The notes under the pieces: generated by a model
Database searches by the model: none
Seen by the model: the letters and a program-made list of their open reading frames with translations, nothing else
Told to the model about the DNA's origin: nothing
Assembly: GCF_001425825.1 (NCBI RefSeq)
Contig: NZ_LMDM01000023.1
Location: 118,213-182,212, forward strand
DNA length: 64,000 nt
Origin: Rhizobacter sp. Root1238
GTDB lineage: Bacteria > Pseudomonadota > Gammaproteobacteria > Burkholderiales > Burkholderiaceae_C
Direction of reading: 5' to 3'
Position numbers and translations under genes: made by a program
In this document: positions 33,164-43,834 of the stretch, piece after piece
Position numbering within the stretch: the first letter of the stretch is position 1
How the letters are laid out: every line of letters starts with the position of its first letter

Positions 33164-35647
33164 ATGCCCTTGCCCTCCGACCCGCCCGCCGCCGTCCCGC
33201 TGCGCCCCCGACTGACCTTGCAGACCCTGACCCGCGGCGACGGCCTGCTCGGCATGCGCGCGATGAACGGCTTCGGCCCGCGCGGCCCGAAGCTGAGCGT
33301 CGCGCGCATCGAGTGGACCTACGAAGCCGCGCCCGGCCTGCACTGGGAAACGCCCGCGCCGACCAGCGTGCTCGGCAAGCGCCCTGCGCCGACCGAGCTG
33401 CTGCGCGGCGCGTGGAACGAGCGCGTGGTGCTCGAACGTGACCTGGCCGCCGAGGCCGATGCGATGGACCTGCTGTGGTCCACCGGCCTGCGGCCCTTGC
33501 CGATGCAGGCGCTGCAATGGCGCAGCGCCGAGGCCGGCGAGGGCCATCCGCAGCTGTGGACGCTGCCCGAAGAAGTGCAGTTCGGCGACTTCTGGCTCGA
33601 CCAGGTGCCGCGCCTGCAGGGCCTCGGCTGGTCGGTGGTGGTGGCGCCGGGCTTCGCGCACATGAGCGCGCCGGTGGAGCGCTGGCGCCTGCTGATCGAC
33701 CCGGTCACCGGGGCCGAGCAGGGGCGCGAGCTGGTCGACGCGCCGTCGCGCCACCAGCAGCCGCTCGCGTCGCTCGGCCAGCCGAAGCGCGAGGGCTCGT
33801 TCATGGTGAGCCTGGGGATCGAGGTCGACGGCGAGCCGGTCGACCTGGCACCGCTGCTGGTCGACCTGTTCAAGCGCCAGCCGCAATGGCTGGATGCGCA
33901 GCACGTGGCCGACATCCCCGACGACAAGATCGTGATGCTGCGCCGGGGCAAGGGCGGGCGCGGCATCGAGACGCCGGCCGGCCCGTTGAAGGCCATCGTC
34001 AGCGCGATGCTGGACCTGCTGACCGATCCGAAGCGGCAGGAAGGCCCGATGAAGCTGTCCAGCTGGGAGGCCCAGCGCATCGAGGCGCTGCGGCTGAGCC
34101 TGATGGACACGCAGGCCGCGCGCGCCGGCGAGCACGGCCGCTGGCAGCTGCAGGGCGATGCCGGCCTGACCGAGCTGACGCAGCGCCTGCGCGCGGCCGG
34201 CACGCCACCACCGGTGGAGTCGCCCGCCGGCCTCGGGCTCGAACTGCGCGCCTACCAGCGGCACGGCGTGGCCTGGCTGCAGTACCTGCGCGAGCAGCAC
34301 CTCGCCGGCATCCTGGCCGACGACATGGGCCTCGGCAAGACGGCCCAGGTGCTGGCCCACCTGCTGGTCGAGCAGCAGGCCGGGCGGCTCGACCTGCCGG
34401 CGCTGGTGGTGCTGCCGACCACGCTGATCGCGAACTGGCAGGCCGAGGCCGCGCGCATCGCGCCGGCGCTGCGCGTGCTGACGCTGCACGGCACCGACCG
34501 CGCGAAGCGCTTCGGCGATGCGGCCGGCCACGACCTGGTGCTGACGACCTACCCGCTGCTGTGGCGCGACATCGGCACGCTCGCGCAACAGCCGTGGCAC
34601 CTGGTGGTGCTCGACGAAGCGCAGATGGTGAAGAACGCCGCCAGCCGCGCGGCCACCGCGCTGCGCCGGCTGCAGTCGCGCCACCGGCTGTGCGTGACCG
34701 GAACGCCGCTGGAAAACCACCTCGGCGAGCTGTGGGCGCATTTCGATTTCCTGATGCCTGGCTTCCTCGGTGACACGCGCTCGTTCCAGAGAATCTGGCG
34801 CAAGCCGATCGAGACGCAGGGCGAGACCTTGCGCGCGCAACTGCTCGCGCAGCGCGTGCGGCCGTTCATCCTGCGCCGCCGCAAGGACGAGGTCGCGACC
34901 GAGCTGCAGCCGTTGACCGAGATCGTCCACCGCGTGCAGCTCGAAGGCCAGCAGCGTGCGCTGTACGAGAGCGTGCGCGTGGCCGCCGACGAGCTGGTGC
35001 GGCGGCTGCTGAAGCGCACCGGCTTCGGCGGCGCGCAGATCAGCATCCTCGATGCGCTGTTGAAGCTGCGGCAGGTGTGCTGCGACCCGTACCTGCTGAA
35101 GGGCACCGCGATGGCGCCGACGATGGAGCGCGCGAAGCTGGAGTGGCTGCGCGCGACGCTGCCCGAGCTGCTGGAGGAGGGGCGGCGCATCCTGGTGTTC
35201 TCGCAGTTCACCGAGATGCTCGGGCTGGTGGCCGACGAGCTGACCGCGCTGAACCTGCCGCACCTGGTGCTGACCGGCGAGACGCCGCCGGCCGAGCGCG
35301 GTGATGTGGTGCGGCGTTTCCAGCAGCGCGAGCTGCCGCTGATGCTGCTGAGCCTGAAGGCCGGCGGCGTCGGGCTGAACCTGACGGCGGCCGACACCGT
35401 GATCCACCTCGACCCGTGGTGGAACCCGGCGGTCGAGCAGCAGGCGACCGCGCGCGCGCACCGCATCGGCCAGGACCAGCCGGTGTTCGTCTACAAGCTG
35501 GTGGTGGAGGGCAGCATCGAGGAGCGCATGCTGGCGCTGCAGCAGCGCAAGGAGGCGCTGGCCGAAGGCGTGCTGGGCGTCGACGGCGAGGCGAGTGTGA
35601 AGTTCAGCGAGGCGGATTTGAAGGCGTTGCTGGCACCGCTGGCGTGA
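33164..35647 (+). CDS. SNF2/Rad54-family helicase (DEAD/DEAH ATPase)
   Basis: The 827-residue protein has an N-terminal family-specific region (to about residue 350) and then the two RecA-like lobes of a Swi2/Snf2 ATPase: Q-loop/motif Ia LRAYQRHGVAWLQYL, Walker A DDMGLGKTAQVLAHL, DEAQ box LVVLDEAQMVKN, motif III VTGTPLENHLGELW, motif V LLSLKAGGVGLNLTAAD, and motif VI ATARAHRIGQDQPV. Such proteins translocate on double-stranded DNA and remodel nucleoprotein complexes; some belong to defence islands. ATG 33164 fits the family start. A frame reaching 32999 crosses the LRR upstream region and is rejected. Confidence 0.92.
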   Translation: MPLPSDPPAAVPLRPRLTLQTLTRGDGLLGMRAMNGFGPRGPKLSVARIEWTYEAAPGLHWETPAPTSVLGKRPAPTELLRGAWNERVVLERDLAAEADAMDLLWSTGLRPLPMQALQWRSAEAGEGHPQLWTLPEEVQFGDFWLDQVPRLQGLGWSVVVAPGFAHMSAPVERWRLLIDPVTGAEQGRELVDAPSRHQQPLASLGQPKREGSFMVSLGIEVDGEPVDLAPLLVDLFKRQPQWLDAQHVADIPDDKIVMLRRGKGGRGIETPAGPLKAIVSAMLDLLTDPKRQEGPMKLSSWEAQRIEALRLSLMDTQAARAGEHGRWQLQGDAGLTELTQRLRAAGTPPPVESPAGLGLELRAYQRHGVAWLQYLREQHLAGILADDMGLGKTAQVLAHLLVEQQAGRLDLPALVVLPTTLIANWQAEAARIAPALRVLTLHGTDRAKRFGDAAGHDLVLTTYPLLWRDIGTLAQQPWHLVVLDEAQMVKNAASRAATALRRLQSRHRLCVTGTPLENHLGELWAHFDFLMPGFLGDTRSFQRIWRKPIETQGETLRAQLLAQRVRPFILRRRKDEVATELQPLTEIVHRVQLEGQQRALYESVRVAADELVRRLLKRTGFGGAQISILDALLKLRQVCCDPYLLKGTAMAPTMERAKLEWLRATLPELLEEGRRILVFSQFTEMLGLVADELTALNLPHLVLTGETPPAERGDVVRRFQQRELPLMLLSLKAGGVGLNLTAADTVIHLDPWWNPAVEQQATARAHRIGQDQPVFVYKLVVEGSIEERMLALQQRKEALAEGVLGVDGEASVKFSEADLKALLAPLA

Positions 35648-35715
35648 CCGAGCGACAGTTGCGCCAGCAGGGCGGTCGTTTCGCGAGTTTCGAGGGATTC
35701 GAGTACGATCGGGGC

Positions 35716-36201
35716 GTGAATTCCAAGTCCTCCGCCAACGCCCGCAGGTCCGCATCGCAGCGTTCGGCGTTGCCACCTCTGGGAGAGACGCAACTGGTGC
35801 TGCGCGTGTCCGTGCCGACCGACCGCCTGATCTCGATCATCGGACGGCACGTCCGTTTGACCCCCGCCACTCGGAGGGCGCTTCAGCGCGATCTGTCGGA
35901 CGCGCTGCAAGGCGCAGGAGCCGAACTCTCTGCGAGCTCAAGCACCACCGACGAAAGCGCCACGCGGCCGGACGACGTGCTGACCACCGAACAGGCCGCC
36001 AAGTTGCTGGGGGTGTCGCGTCCGTTCGTGGTTCGATTGATCGACGGCGGCGCCATTGCCTTGCATCAACGCGTCGGCAATCAGCGCCGGGTGCTCAGGA
36101 GCGAGGTCCTGGCGTGGCAATCCGCTGAACGCTTGCGCCAGGCCAAGGCATTGAAGCGACTCGCCGGTGATCTCGACGACGAGATATTCGGCGCGCCGTG
36201 A
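35716..36201 (+). CDS. HTH (excisionase-type) antitoxin partner of PIN toxin
   Basis: The 161-residue protein has a MerR/excisionase-like HTH (LTTEQAAKLLGVSRPFVVRL then GNQRRVLRSEVLAW, about residues 90-135) and an N-terminal beta-rich part. It is followed by a GTGA overlap with a PIN-domain gene, the usual antitoxin-toxin order. The start is GTG 35716; GTG 35644, overlapping the helicase stop as GTGA, is an open alternative that would add 24 residues. Upstream, TTTCGCGAG, TTTCGAGGG and ATTCGAGTA at about 35679-35705 look like repeated half-sites for self-regulation (inference). Confidence 0.85.
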   Translation: MNSKSSANARRSASQRSALPPLGETQLVLRVSVPTDRLISIIGRHVRLTPATRRALQRDLSDALQGAGAELSASSSTTDESATRPDDVLTTEQAAKLLGVSRPFVVRLIDGGAIALHQRVGNQRRVLRSEVLAWQSAERLRQAKALKRLAGDLDDEIFGAP

Positions 36202-36806
36202 ATCCCGTGGTGGCCGACGCAGACACGTTGTTCGCCGCAACGACGCGGGGGTTGTTCGTCTACCTGGACTACCAGGGTCTGCTCAGCTTGCATTGGTCTT
36301 CGCTGATCCTCGGGGAGATGAGCAGGGCCTTGGTCGACACCGGCAGGAAGAAGAACCTGGCCGACGCACGCGTTCTGGAGGACCGTCTCAACGAGGCGCT
36401 CCCGGCTGCAATGATCGACACACACGATGTCCAACGCCTGTTCGCCTTCGTGCAGACCGGCGTTCGCTCGACCAAAGACGTGCACGTCGCCGCGTGTGCC
36501 CGCTACCTGCTGCATGCAAAGGCGTACCCCGGTGTACGGCACGTTGCGCTCGTCACGCGCAATGTCCGCGACTTCAAGGTTCGGACTCTGCAAGCGATGG
36601 GTATCGAGGTGCGACGGCCGGATGACTTTCTCTCGCACCTGCTCTCGAGGTCCGAGCCCGACTTCATCTCGGCGTTTCGGCACTTCCGGCAGGACCTGAC
36701 GTCACAGCCTGATCCACAGGCCATGCTCCACGCCTTGCATCGTGATGGCCTCGAGCAGACAGTGAACTTGCTGTCGGTGGCGATGTCGTCGGGAGCGAGG
36801 CTGTGA
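36198..36806 (+). CDS. PIN-domain ribonuclease toxin
   Basis: The 202-residue protein keeps the acidic PIN residues: D7/D9 in VVADADTLF, E40 in ILGEMSRAL, D94 in RSTKDVHVAAC, and N122/D125 in VTRNVRDFK. PIN toxins are metal-dependent RNases neutralised by a DNA-binding antitoxin. The GTG start overlaps the antitoxin stop (GTGA). A C-terminal part of about 60 residues (SRSEPDFISAFRHFRQDL) is longer than in VapC and matches the family paired with excisionase-like antitoxins. Its last 143 bases overlap, antisense, the 3' end of the TIGR01777 gene. Confidence 0.88.
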   Translation: MNPVVADADTLFAATTRGLFVYLDYQGLLSLHWSSLILGEMSRALVDTGRKKNLADARVLEDRLNEALPAAMIDTHDVQRLFAFVQTGVRSTKDVHVAACARYLLHAKAYPGVRHVALVTRNVRDFKVRTLQAMGIEVRRPDDFLSHLLSRSEPDFISAFRHFRQDLTSQPDPQAMLHALHRDGLEQTVNLLSVAMSSGARL

Positions 36807-38274
36807 GCGGCGCTCCGGCACCTGCCAGATCGGCCAGCGCCGCAGCAAGCGCGGCAAACCTGAACCTGTAGCCCGCCGCCAGTGCCGCACGCGGCACCGC
36901 GTTCTGCCCGTCGAGCAGCAGTGTCGCCATCTCGCCCGCCAGCGCGCGCATCGGCGCCGCCGGCATGTGCAGCCGCACGCGGCGGCCGAACGAGGCCGCC
37001 ATTGCATCGGCGAACGCGGCTTGCGGCAGTGTTTCGGGCGCGACGCCATTCAACGCACCGTCGACGTCATCGCGGTCCATCGCGAAGCGGACCAGCCCGA
37101 CCGCGTCGTCCAGGTGGATCCACGGCGCAGCCTGCCGCCCGCTGCCAAGCACGGCGCCCAGCCCGAAGCGCGCGGCCAGTGCCAGCATCGGGTACGCACC
37201 ATCGCCGCGACCGAGCACCACGCCGAAACGCATCCGCACGACACGCACGCCGAGCGCTTCGGCACGCCGCGCCTCGTGCTCGATCGCGGTACACAGGTCG
37301 GACTGGAATTCGCCGGGGCGGGGCGCTGCGGCCTCGTCGAGCGGCTCGAACGTGCCCTCGGGCGATGCCCCATAGAACCCCACCGCCGATGCGCTGACCA
37401 TCACGCGCGGCGCCTGCTGCAGCCTTCGCATCAACCCGAGCAGCCCGGCCGTCACATCGACCCGGCTCGCCAGCAGCTCGCGGCGCCGCGCCGCCGTCCA
37501 CGGCATGCCGAGCACGCGCGCGCCGGCCAGGTGCACGACCGCATCGATGCGCGTCTCCGACGGAATCGCCTCCAGGCTGTCGACCACCCACACGCCCGGG
37601 CCGAAGCTCGCGCGTGCCTGCCGCAGGTCGCGCGACAACGCGATCACGCGGCCGCCGTCGCGCCGCAGCGAGGCCACCAGCGCGCTGCCGACGAAGCCGG
37701 TCGCGCCGGTGACGAGCACCGCCGGCTCGATCCGGTGCGAGGGCTGCGGCGTCACCGCGGGCACCGGCTGCACGCGGCCGAGCCGCCGCGCCGCCAGCGC
37801 ATTGCGCACGCTCCACGCCAGCACGCCGATGCCGTACAGCGTGAAAAGCCACGACACCCACGCATGCTCGCCCTGCGGCGTCACCACCAGCGCGCTCGGC
37901 TGCCGTGACCAGCCCCACAGCACCGGCGCGATCAGCGCGATGAAGGCGCCGTAGCTGATCGTCAGCAGCGTGTGCAGCAGCCGCTCGAACGGCGGCAGCG
38001 CCCGCGTGCGGTCTTCTTCGAGGAAATCCGCCAGCGTGATCACCACCTCGACGGCCAGCAGCCCGGCCATCGCCGCGGCGAACGCACCGCGCCATTCGAA
38101 CCAGCCCAGCCCGATGAAGACGATGCCGTAGATCGCCTCGCGAGCCGAATGCAACGCGAGCTCGTGGCGCGCCGACGCGCGCTGCGGCAGCCGCGCCTGC
38201 AGCTCGTGGTGCCACAGGTTGTCGAACGCGCCCATCACGGCCTGGACGGACAGCAGCAGAAAGATCGTGGTCAT
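36664..38274 (-). CDS. TIGR01777 NAD-dependent epimerase/dehydratase with membrane N-domain
   Basis: The 536-residue protein has an N-terminal membrane domain of about 165 residues with four hydrophobic helices (AIYGIVFIGLGWFEW, AMAGLLAVEVVITLADFL, LHTLLTISYGAFIALIAPVL). A Rossmann-fold SDR domain follows (VLVTGATGFVGSALVASL near residue 187), then the DUF1731-type end (AAPMRALAGEMATLLLDGQN). The SDR family usually stops near YRFRFAALAAALADL; here about 50 more residues of Ser/Thr/Pro-rich sequence run on to 36664 through the end of the PIN toxin gene. The natural stop may have been lost when the toxin-antitoxin module arrived. It lies 11 bases after the DUF4166 gene. Confidence 0.88.
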   Translation of the reverse strand: MTTIFLLLSVQAVMGAFDNLWHHELQARLPQRASARHELALHSAREAIYGIVFIGLGWFEWRGAFAAAMAGLLAVEVVITLADFLEEDRTRALPPFERLLHTLLTISYGAFIALIAPVLWGWSRQPSALVVTPQGEHAWVSWLFTLYGIGVLAWSVRNALAARRLGRVQPVPAVTPQPSHRIEPAVLVTGATGFVGSALVASLRRDGGRVIALSRDLRQARASFGPGVWVVDSLEAIPSETRIDAVVHLAGARVLGMPWTAARRRELLASRVDVTAGLLGLMRRLQQAPRVMVSASAVGFYGASPEGTFEPLDEAAAPRPGEFQSDLCTAIEHEARRAEALGVRVVRMRFGVVLGRGDGAYPMLALAARFGLGAVLGSGRQAAPWIHLDDAVGLVRFAMDRDDVDGALNGVAPETLPQAAFADAMAASFGRRVRLHMPAAPMRALAGEMATLLLDGQNAVPRAALAAGYRFRFAALAAALADLAGAGAPLTASLPTTSPPTASSLSARGHHDARRGAWPVDQAVTSGPAGSAETPR

Positions 38275-38285
38275 GGCAGGTCCTC

Positions 38286-38966
38286 TCAAACGTCGGTGCA
38301 GGGATCGGCGAACACGCCGGACTGGTGGAAGGTCTCGCCCCACAGCGGATGCACCATCGACAGCGTGAAGCGGAAGAAGCCATGGCCCAGGTCGGTGTGC
38401 ACGACGCGGCAGGTGCCCGGTGTCAGCAGCGTCGGCACCGGCACGCGCAGCCGGCCCCACACCAGCGAGAAGCCGCGGCTCTGGAAGACCAGCGAGCCGC
38501 GTTCCTCGAAGACGTCGAGCGCCATGCTCAGGCCGCCGTCGGTGCGCTCGATCAGGCGGCCATCGCGGTCGAGCTGCTTCGTCGAGCGCACGGTGCGCAC
38601 AGGGTCCGCACCGAGCATCGCGCTGCGGTGGAAGCCGCGCTCCCACACGACACCGCCGCGGCCGTCGTCGCTGACGCGCACCGTGGTCGTCACGCCGCTC
38701 GCCCGGATGCGCGTCAGCGGCCCGCCGAACAACCGTGTCGCCAGCGCATACAAGCCACCGATGCGCGAGCAGCCGAGTTCCATGTGGCCGATGTAAGTGG
38801 TGTCGGCGTGGGCACAGCCGAAGCGGCGTTGCACCGCGGCCGGCAGCCGGCTCCAGCCGGCGGGGCCGACCAGCGCGGCCAGGTCGAGCGGCGCGGCGCG
38901 CGACGGGCTGCTCGGTGCAGCGGCGCGGCGAAGGCGGGTGGCAAGCAGGGCGGTGAGGGCAGTCAT
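38286..38966 (-). CDS. DUF4166 domain protein
   Basis: The 226-residue protein matches DUF4166 in length and in blocks such as AAVQRRFGCAHADTTYIGHM, GVVWERGF and PLWGETFHQSGVF. The family often occurs beside or fused to TIGR01777-type oxidoreductases, as here (11-base gap, same strand). The molecular role is unknown. ATG 38966 is preferred over 38993. The divergent promoter region shared with the 39130 kinase gene is about 160 bases. Confidence 0.88.
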   Translation of the reverse strand: MTALTALLATRLRRAAAPSSPSRAAPLDLAALVGPAGWSRLPAAVQRRFGCAHADTTYIGHMELGCSRIGGLYALATRLFGGPLTRIRASGVTTTVRVSDDGRGGVVWERGFHRSAMLGADPVRTVRSTKQLDRDGRLIERTDGGLSMALDVFEERGSLVFQSRGFSLVWGRLRVPVPTLLTPGTCRVVHTDLGHGFFRFTLSMVHPLWGETFHQSGVFADPCTDV

Positions 38967-39129
38967 GGTGTTGTTCGAAGGTGGCTGACACACCTCTATC
39001 GCGAGAACCGGACCACCCTGCGTGACTCACGCAAGCCATTGATTTGATTGGACTTTGTGTTTCAACCTGCATACTTCGTATACAGTGCGCGAACCCCTGG
39101 TCGTCAACCTGGTTGACAGGTCTCCCCGC

Positions 39130-40940
39130 ATGCTGATCCACGCCACCCTGGCCTTTGCCCTGTTCGAAACCCTGGCGCTGGCCGGCGTGCTGCTGTGGTG
39201 GGCCGACCGGGTCGCGGGGGCGCGGCTGCTGGCCGCCTTCCTGACCGGCATCGCGATCTGGATCACCGGCAACGAGCTGCCGAACTGGTTCGGTCCCGGC
39301 GTCGAGCGCCTGACGATGGCGCTGCTCGCGACCGCGCCGCTCACCTCGTCGTTCTTCTTCCACTTCTGCGTGGTGTTCTGCCGCGTCGAGATCGGCCGCG
39401 CCGGCGTCGCGGCGGCCTACGCGCTGGGAGCGATCTCGACGATCGCGGCCGAGATCCTGGTGCCCGGCCACCTGGTCGCGCACCGCGACATCGGCTGGAT
39501 CGCGATCGCCGACCTCAGCGGCTGGATCGCCAGCATGGCCTGGGTGATCCTCGGCATCGGCGGCGTCTCGGTGCTGCTGCACACGCTGATGCGGGCGCGT
39601 CGCCCCGGGTTCAACCAGTATTTCAACCAGATCGCGGCCGTCACCGCCTCGTGCCTGTGGGGCATGCTGTGCCTCACCGGCTACGGCATCGCGGTGCTCG
39701 ACTGGCCGGTCTACCCGTTCCCGCTGCTCGGGCTGCCGTTCTATCCGCTGATCCTCGTGTACGGCATCCTGCGCTACGGCGTGTTCGTCGCGAACGCCTG
39801 GGCGCGCCGCGCGCTGGTGTGGGCGCTGCTGCTGGCGCTGGGCGCGGCGATCGTCGCGCTGACGCCGCTGCTGCCGATCGAGTCGCGCTGGATCGGCGGG
39901 CTCGCGGTCGCGGCCAGCTGCCTCGCGCTGAACGGGCCGGTGCGCCGCTTTGCCGAGCGGCTGGTGTACCCCGGCGGCGAGGTGTCGGTGGACGACCTGG
40001 GCGCCTGGCGGCGTGCACTGCAGGCCCCCGAGACGCCGCAGGCGCTGGCCGAGCGCGCGGCGTCGCTGCTGAGCCAGCGGATCGGCACGCGGGTGGAGGT
40101 GCACGTGGGCGAGTTGCCGGCCGCGCCGGCACAGGCGCCGTCGCTGGTGTGCATCGCGGGCAGCGAAGGCTGGACCACCACGCTGCACGGCTGGGAGGCC
40201 GCGCCGCCGGGCCCGCGCCAGGTGGCCGAGCTGTTCGGCAGCGTCGTCGCCGATGCGGCGGCCCGCGTCGAGCAGGCGCGCCAGATCGCCGAGCGCGAGC
40301 GCGAGCGGCAATTGCAGGCGCGGCTCGCCGAGCTGGGTTCGCTGGCGGCCACCGTCGCGCACGACATCCGCAACCCGCTGAACATCATCTCGATGGCGGT
40401 GGCCCTGGCGCCCGCCGAAACCCGGCGCGAGGTGGCCGACCAGGTCGCGCGCATCTCGCACCTGACGCGCGACCTGCTCGACTATGCGAAGCCCTGGAAG
40501 CTGAGCACCGCGCCGATCGACCTGGCAGCGCATGTGCGCACCGCGGCGCGCCGCCTGCCGGCATTGAGTCTCGGCCCGGGACTCGACGGCGAGCTGATCG
40601 TCGAGGCCGATGCGCGGCGCGTCGACCAGGCGCTGACCAACCTGGTCGAGAACGCCCGCACCGCGGCGGCCGATGCGCAGCAGGATGGCGCCGGTGTCCA
40701 CATCGATGCCGAGGCGATCGACGGCGCGCTGCTGCTGCACATCTGCGACAACGGCCCCGGCGTGCCGGCCGAGGTGCGCGAGCGGCTGTTCGAACCGTTC
40801 GCGTCGCGCAGCCCCGGCGGCACCGGGCTCGGTCTCGCGATCGTCGCGCGCGTGATGAGTGCGCACGGCGGCAGCGTCGCGCTGACCGAGCGCGCGCCGT
40901 GGCGCACCTGCTTCACGCTGAGCTTTCCCAGGACGACGAC

Positions 40941-40944
<4 letters not shown>
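39130..40944 (+). CDS. Membrane sensor histidine kinase
   Basis: The 604-residue protein has about seven N-terminal transmembrane helices, running from LAFALFETLALAGVLLWWA to ALLLALGAAIVALTPLL, then a GAF-like or linker segment and a coiled coil. HisKA has His411 in ATVAHDIRNPLNIIS. HATPase_c has the N box LVENARTAAADA, G1 DNGPGVP and G2 GTGLGLAIVARV. The N-terminal part resembles membrane 7TM sensor modules, and the signal is unknown. ATG 39130 starts just before the first helix; ATG 39055 is possible. The stop overlaps the next gene by ATGA, defining a two-component pair. Confidence 0.9.
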
Positions 40945-42335
<1,391 letters not shown>

Positions 42336-42946
42336 GCCCGGCGCCGAGTGCCGTCGCGGCGGCCCACGCGACGAAGAAGGCCAGCGCGGCATGCGTGGCA
42401 GTGCGGCCCTCGGTCAAGGTGTCGAGCACGGGTTGCATCAGGCGGACACAGGCGAGGACCACCAGCGTGCCGATGACGCCCCTCGTCCAGGCGGCCAGCC
42501 ATCGCTTCGGACTGCCGAGCGACCGATGGCCGATCCACGCGCCGATCAGGAAGAAGGCAGGGCAGACGCCGAAGAAGAACCCGCTGGCGCGAATGGCGAA
42601 GTCGTCCTCGCCTGCGGGGGCAGGGAAGTGTGGTGCGAGCCGTGTGGCATCGGACAGCATGACGGCCAGCAGGCAGAGTGCGAGACCTGCCAGTCCGGAG
42701 GCGAAAAGGACCATCACCCGCTTCATGAAATCGCCCAGAACAAGGTTCGCGATGCCCTTCGGAAATGAGGCGGGCGACTCTAGATCCTGAAATCGTTCGC
42801 GCGGCGAAGTCCGCGCATGAGAACGACACCACCCTGGGTGCACGGCCTTGGTGCGTCTCCTTCTTGGGGGAAATCGTTGCCACTGTCATCTGCAGGTGAT
42901 GCAATCAACGGCCGCTTGGCACTCAACCCACAGGAAGGACAACACG

Positions 42947-43789
42947 ATGAGCTCCCACACCCGAGGCGACAACACCATCACCACGAAGGACGGCGTCCGG
43001 ATCTTCTACAAGGACTGGGGCACCGGCCAGCCGATCGTCTTCTCGCACGGCTGGCCGCTGAGTTCCGACGACTGGGACACGCAGATGCTGTACTTCCTCT
43101 CGAAGGGCTACCGCGTGATCGCGCACGACCGCCGGGGCCACGGCCGCTCGACCCAGACCTGGGAGGGCAACGACATGGACCACTATGCCGACGACCTGGC
43201 CGCGCTGACCGACGCGCTGGACCTGCGCGACGCGATCCACGTCGGCCACTCCACCGGCGGTGGCGAGGTGGCGCGCTACCTGGGCCGCCACGGCAGCAAG
43301 CGCGTGGCCAAGGCCGTGCTGATCGGCGCGGTGCCGCCGGTGATGCTGAAGAGCGCGAGCAACCCGCAAGGCCTGCCGATGGAGGTGTTCGACGGCATCC
43401 GCGCCGGCGTGGCCGGCAACCGGGCCGAGTTCTACCGCGACATCACGCTGCCGTTCTACGGCTACAACCGGCCGGATGCGAAGGTCTCCGAAGGCATCCG
43501 CCAGCACTGGTGGCTGCAGGGCATGGCGGGCGGCATCAAGGCCCACCACGACTGCGTGAAGGCCTTCTCCGAAACCGACTTCACCGACGACCTGAAGAAG
43601 ATCGACGTGCCGACACTCGTGATGCACGGCGACGACGACCAGATCGTGCCGATCGCCGATTCGGCGCTGCTCGCGATCAAGCTGCTGAAGAAGGGCACGC
43701 TGAAGGTCTACCCGGGGCTGCCGCACGGCATGTGCACGACGCATGCCGACGTGATCAACCCCGACTTGTTGGCGTTCTTCAAGGACTGA
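42947..43789 (+). CDS. Alpha/beta hydrolase of the cofactor-free haloperoxidase type
   Basis: The 280-residue protein matches non-haem chloroperoxidase/esterase proteins in length and motifs: oxyanion region [25 protein letters not shown], nucleophile Ser102 in [15 protein letters not shown], Asp in [12 protein letters not shown] and His in [10 protein letters not shown]. Such enzymes hydrolyse esters and can form peracids that halogenate substrates. The N-terminal [16 protein letters not shown] is typical of the family. ATG 42947 has AGGAAGGA upstream. It appears monocistronic. Confidence 0.92.
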   Translation: MSSHTRGDNTITTKDGVRIFYKDWGTGQPIVFSHGWPLSSDDWDTQMLYFLSKGYRVIAHDRRGHGRSTQTWEGNDMDHYADDLAALTDALDLRDAIHVGHSTGGGEVARYLGRHGSKRVAKAVLIGAVPPVMLKSASNPQGLPMEVFDGIRAGVAGNRAEFYRDITLPFYGYNRPDAKVSEGIRQHWWLQGMAGGIKAHHDCVKAFSETDFTDDLKKIDVPTLVMHGDDDQIVPIADSALLAIKLLKKGTLKVYPGLPHGMCTTHADVINPDLLAFFKD

Positions 43790-43794
43790 GATCC

Positions 43795-43826
43795 AGGCGG
43801 CGCGATTGCCGCCTCTGCGAGGCGGT
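43795..43826. terminator. Alternative GC hairpins between convergent genes
   Basis: AGGCGGC at 43795-43801 can pair with GCCGCCT at 43808-43814; the same GCCGCCT can instead pair with AGGCGG at 43820-43825. The two stems exclude each other. They lie in the 45-base gap between two convergent stops, so a bidirectional terminator is plausible, though there is no T-run. Confidence 0.4.
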
Positions 43827-43834
43827 AACCCGCG

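Noticed and set aside
31590-36806. A prophage or transposon around the LRR, helicase and toxin-antitoxin genes
   Set aside because: No integrase, transposase, terminal repeats or phage genes were seen; only composition and content hint at acquisition.
36664-40866. A single 1400-residue reading frame on the minus strand
   Set aside because: Only 36664-38274 has family character (TIGR01777). The rest runs antisense through the DUF4166 frame region and the histidine kinase gene and is a high-GC shadow frame.
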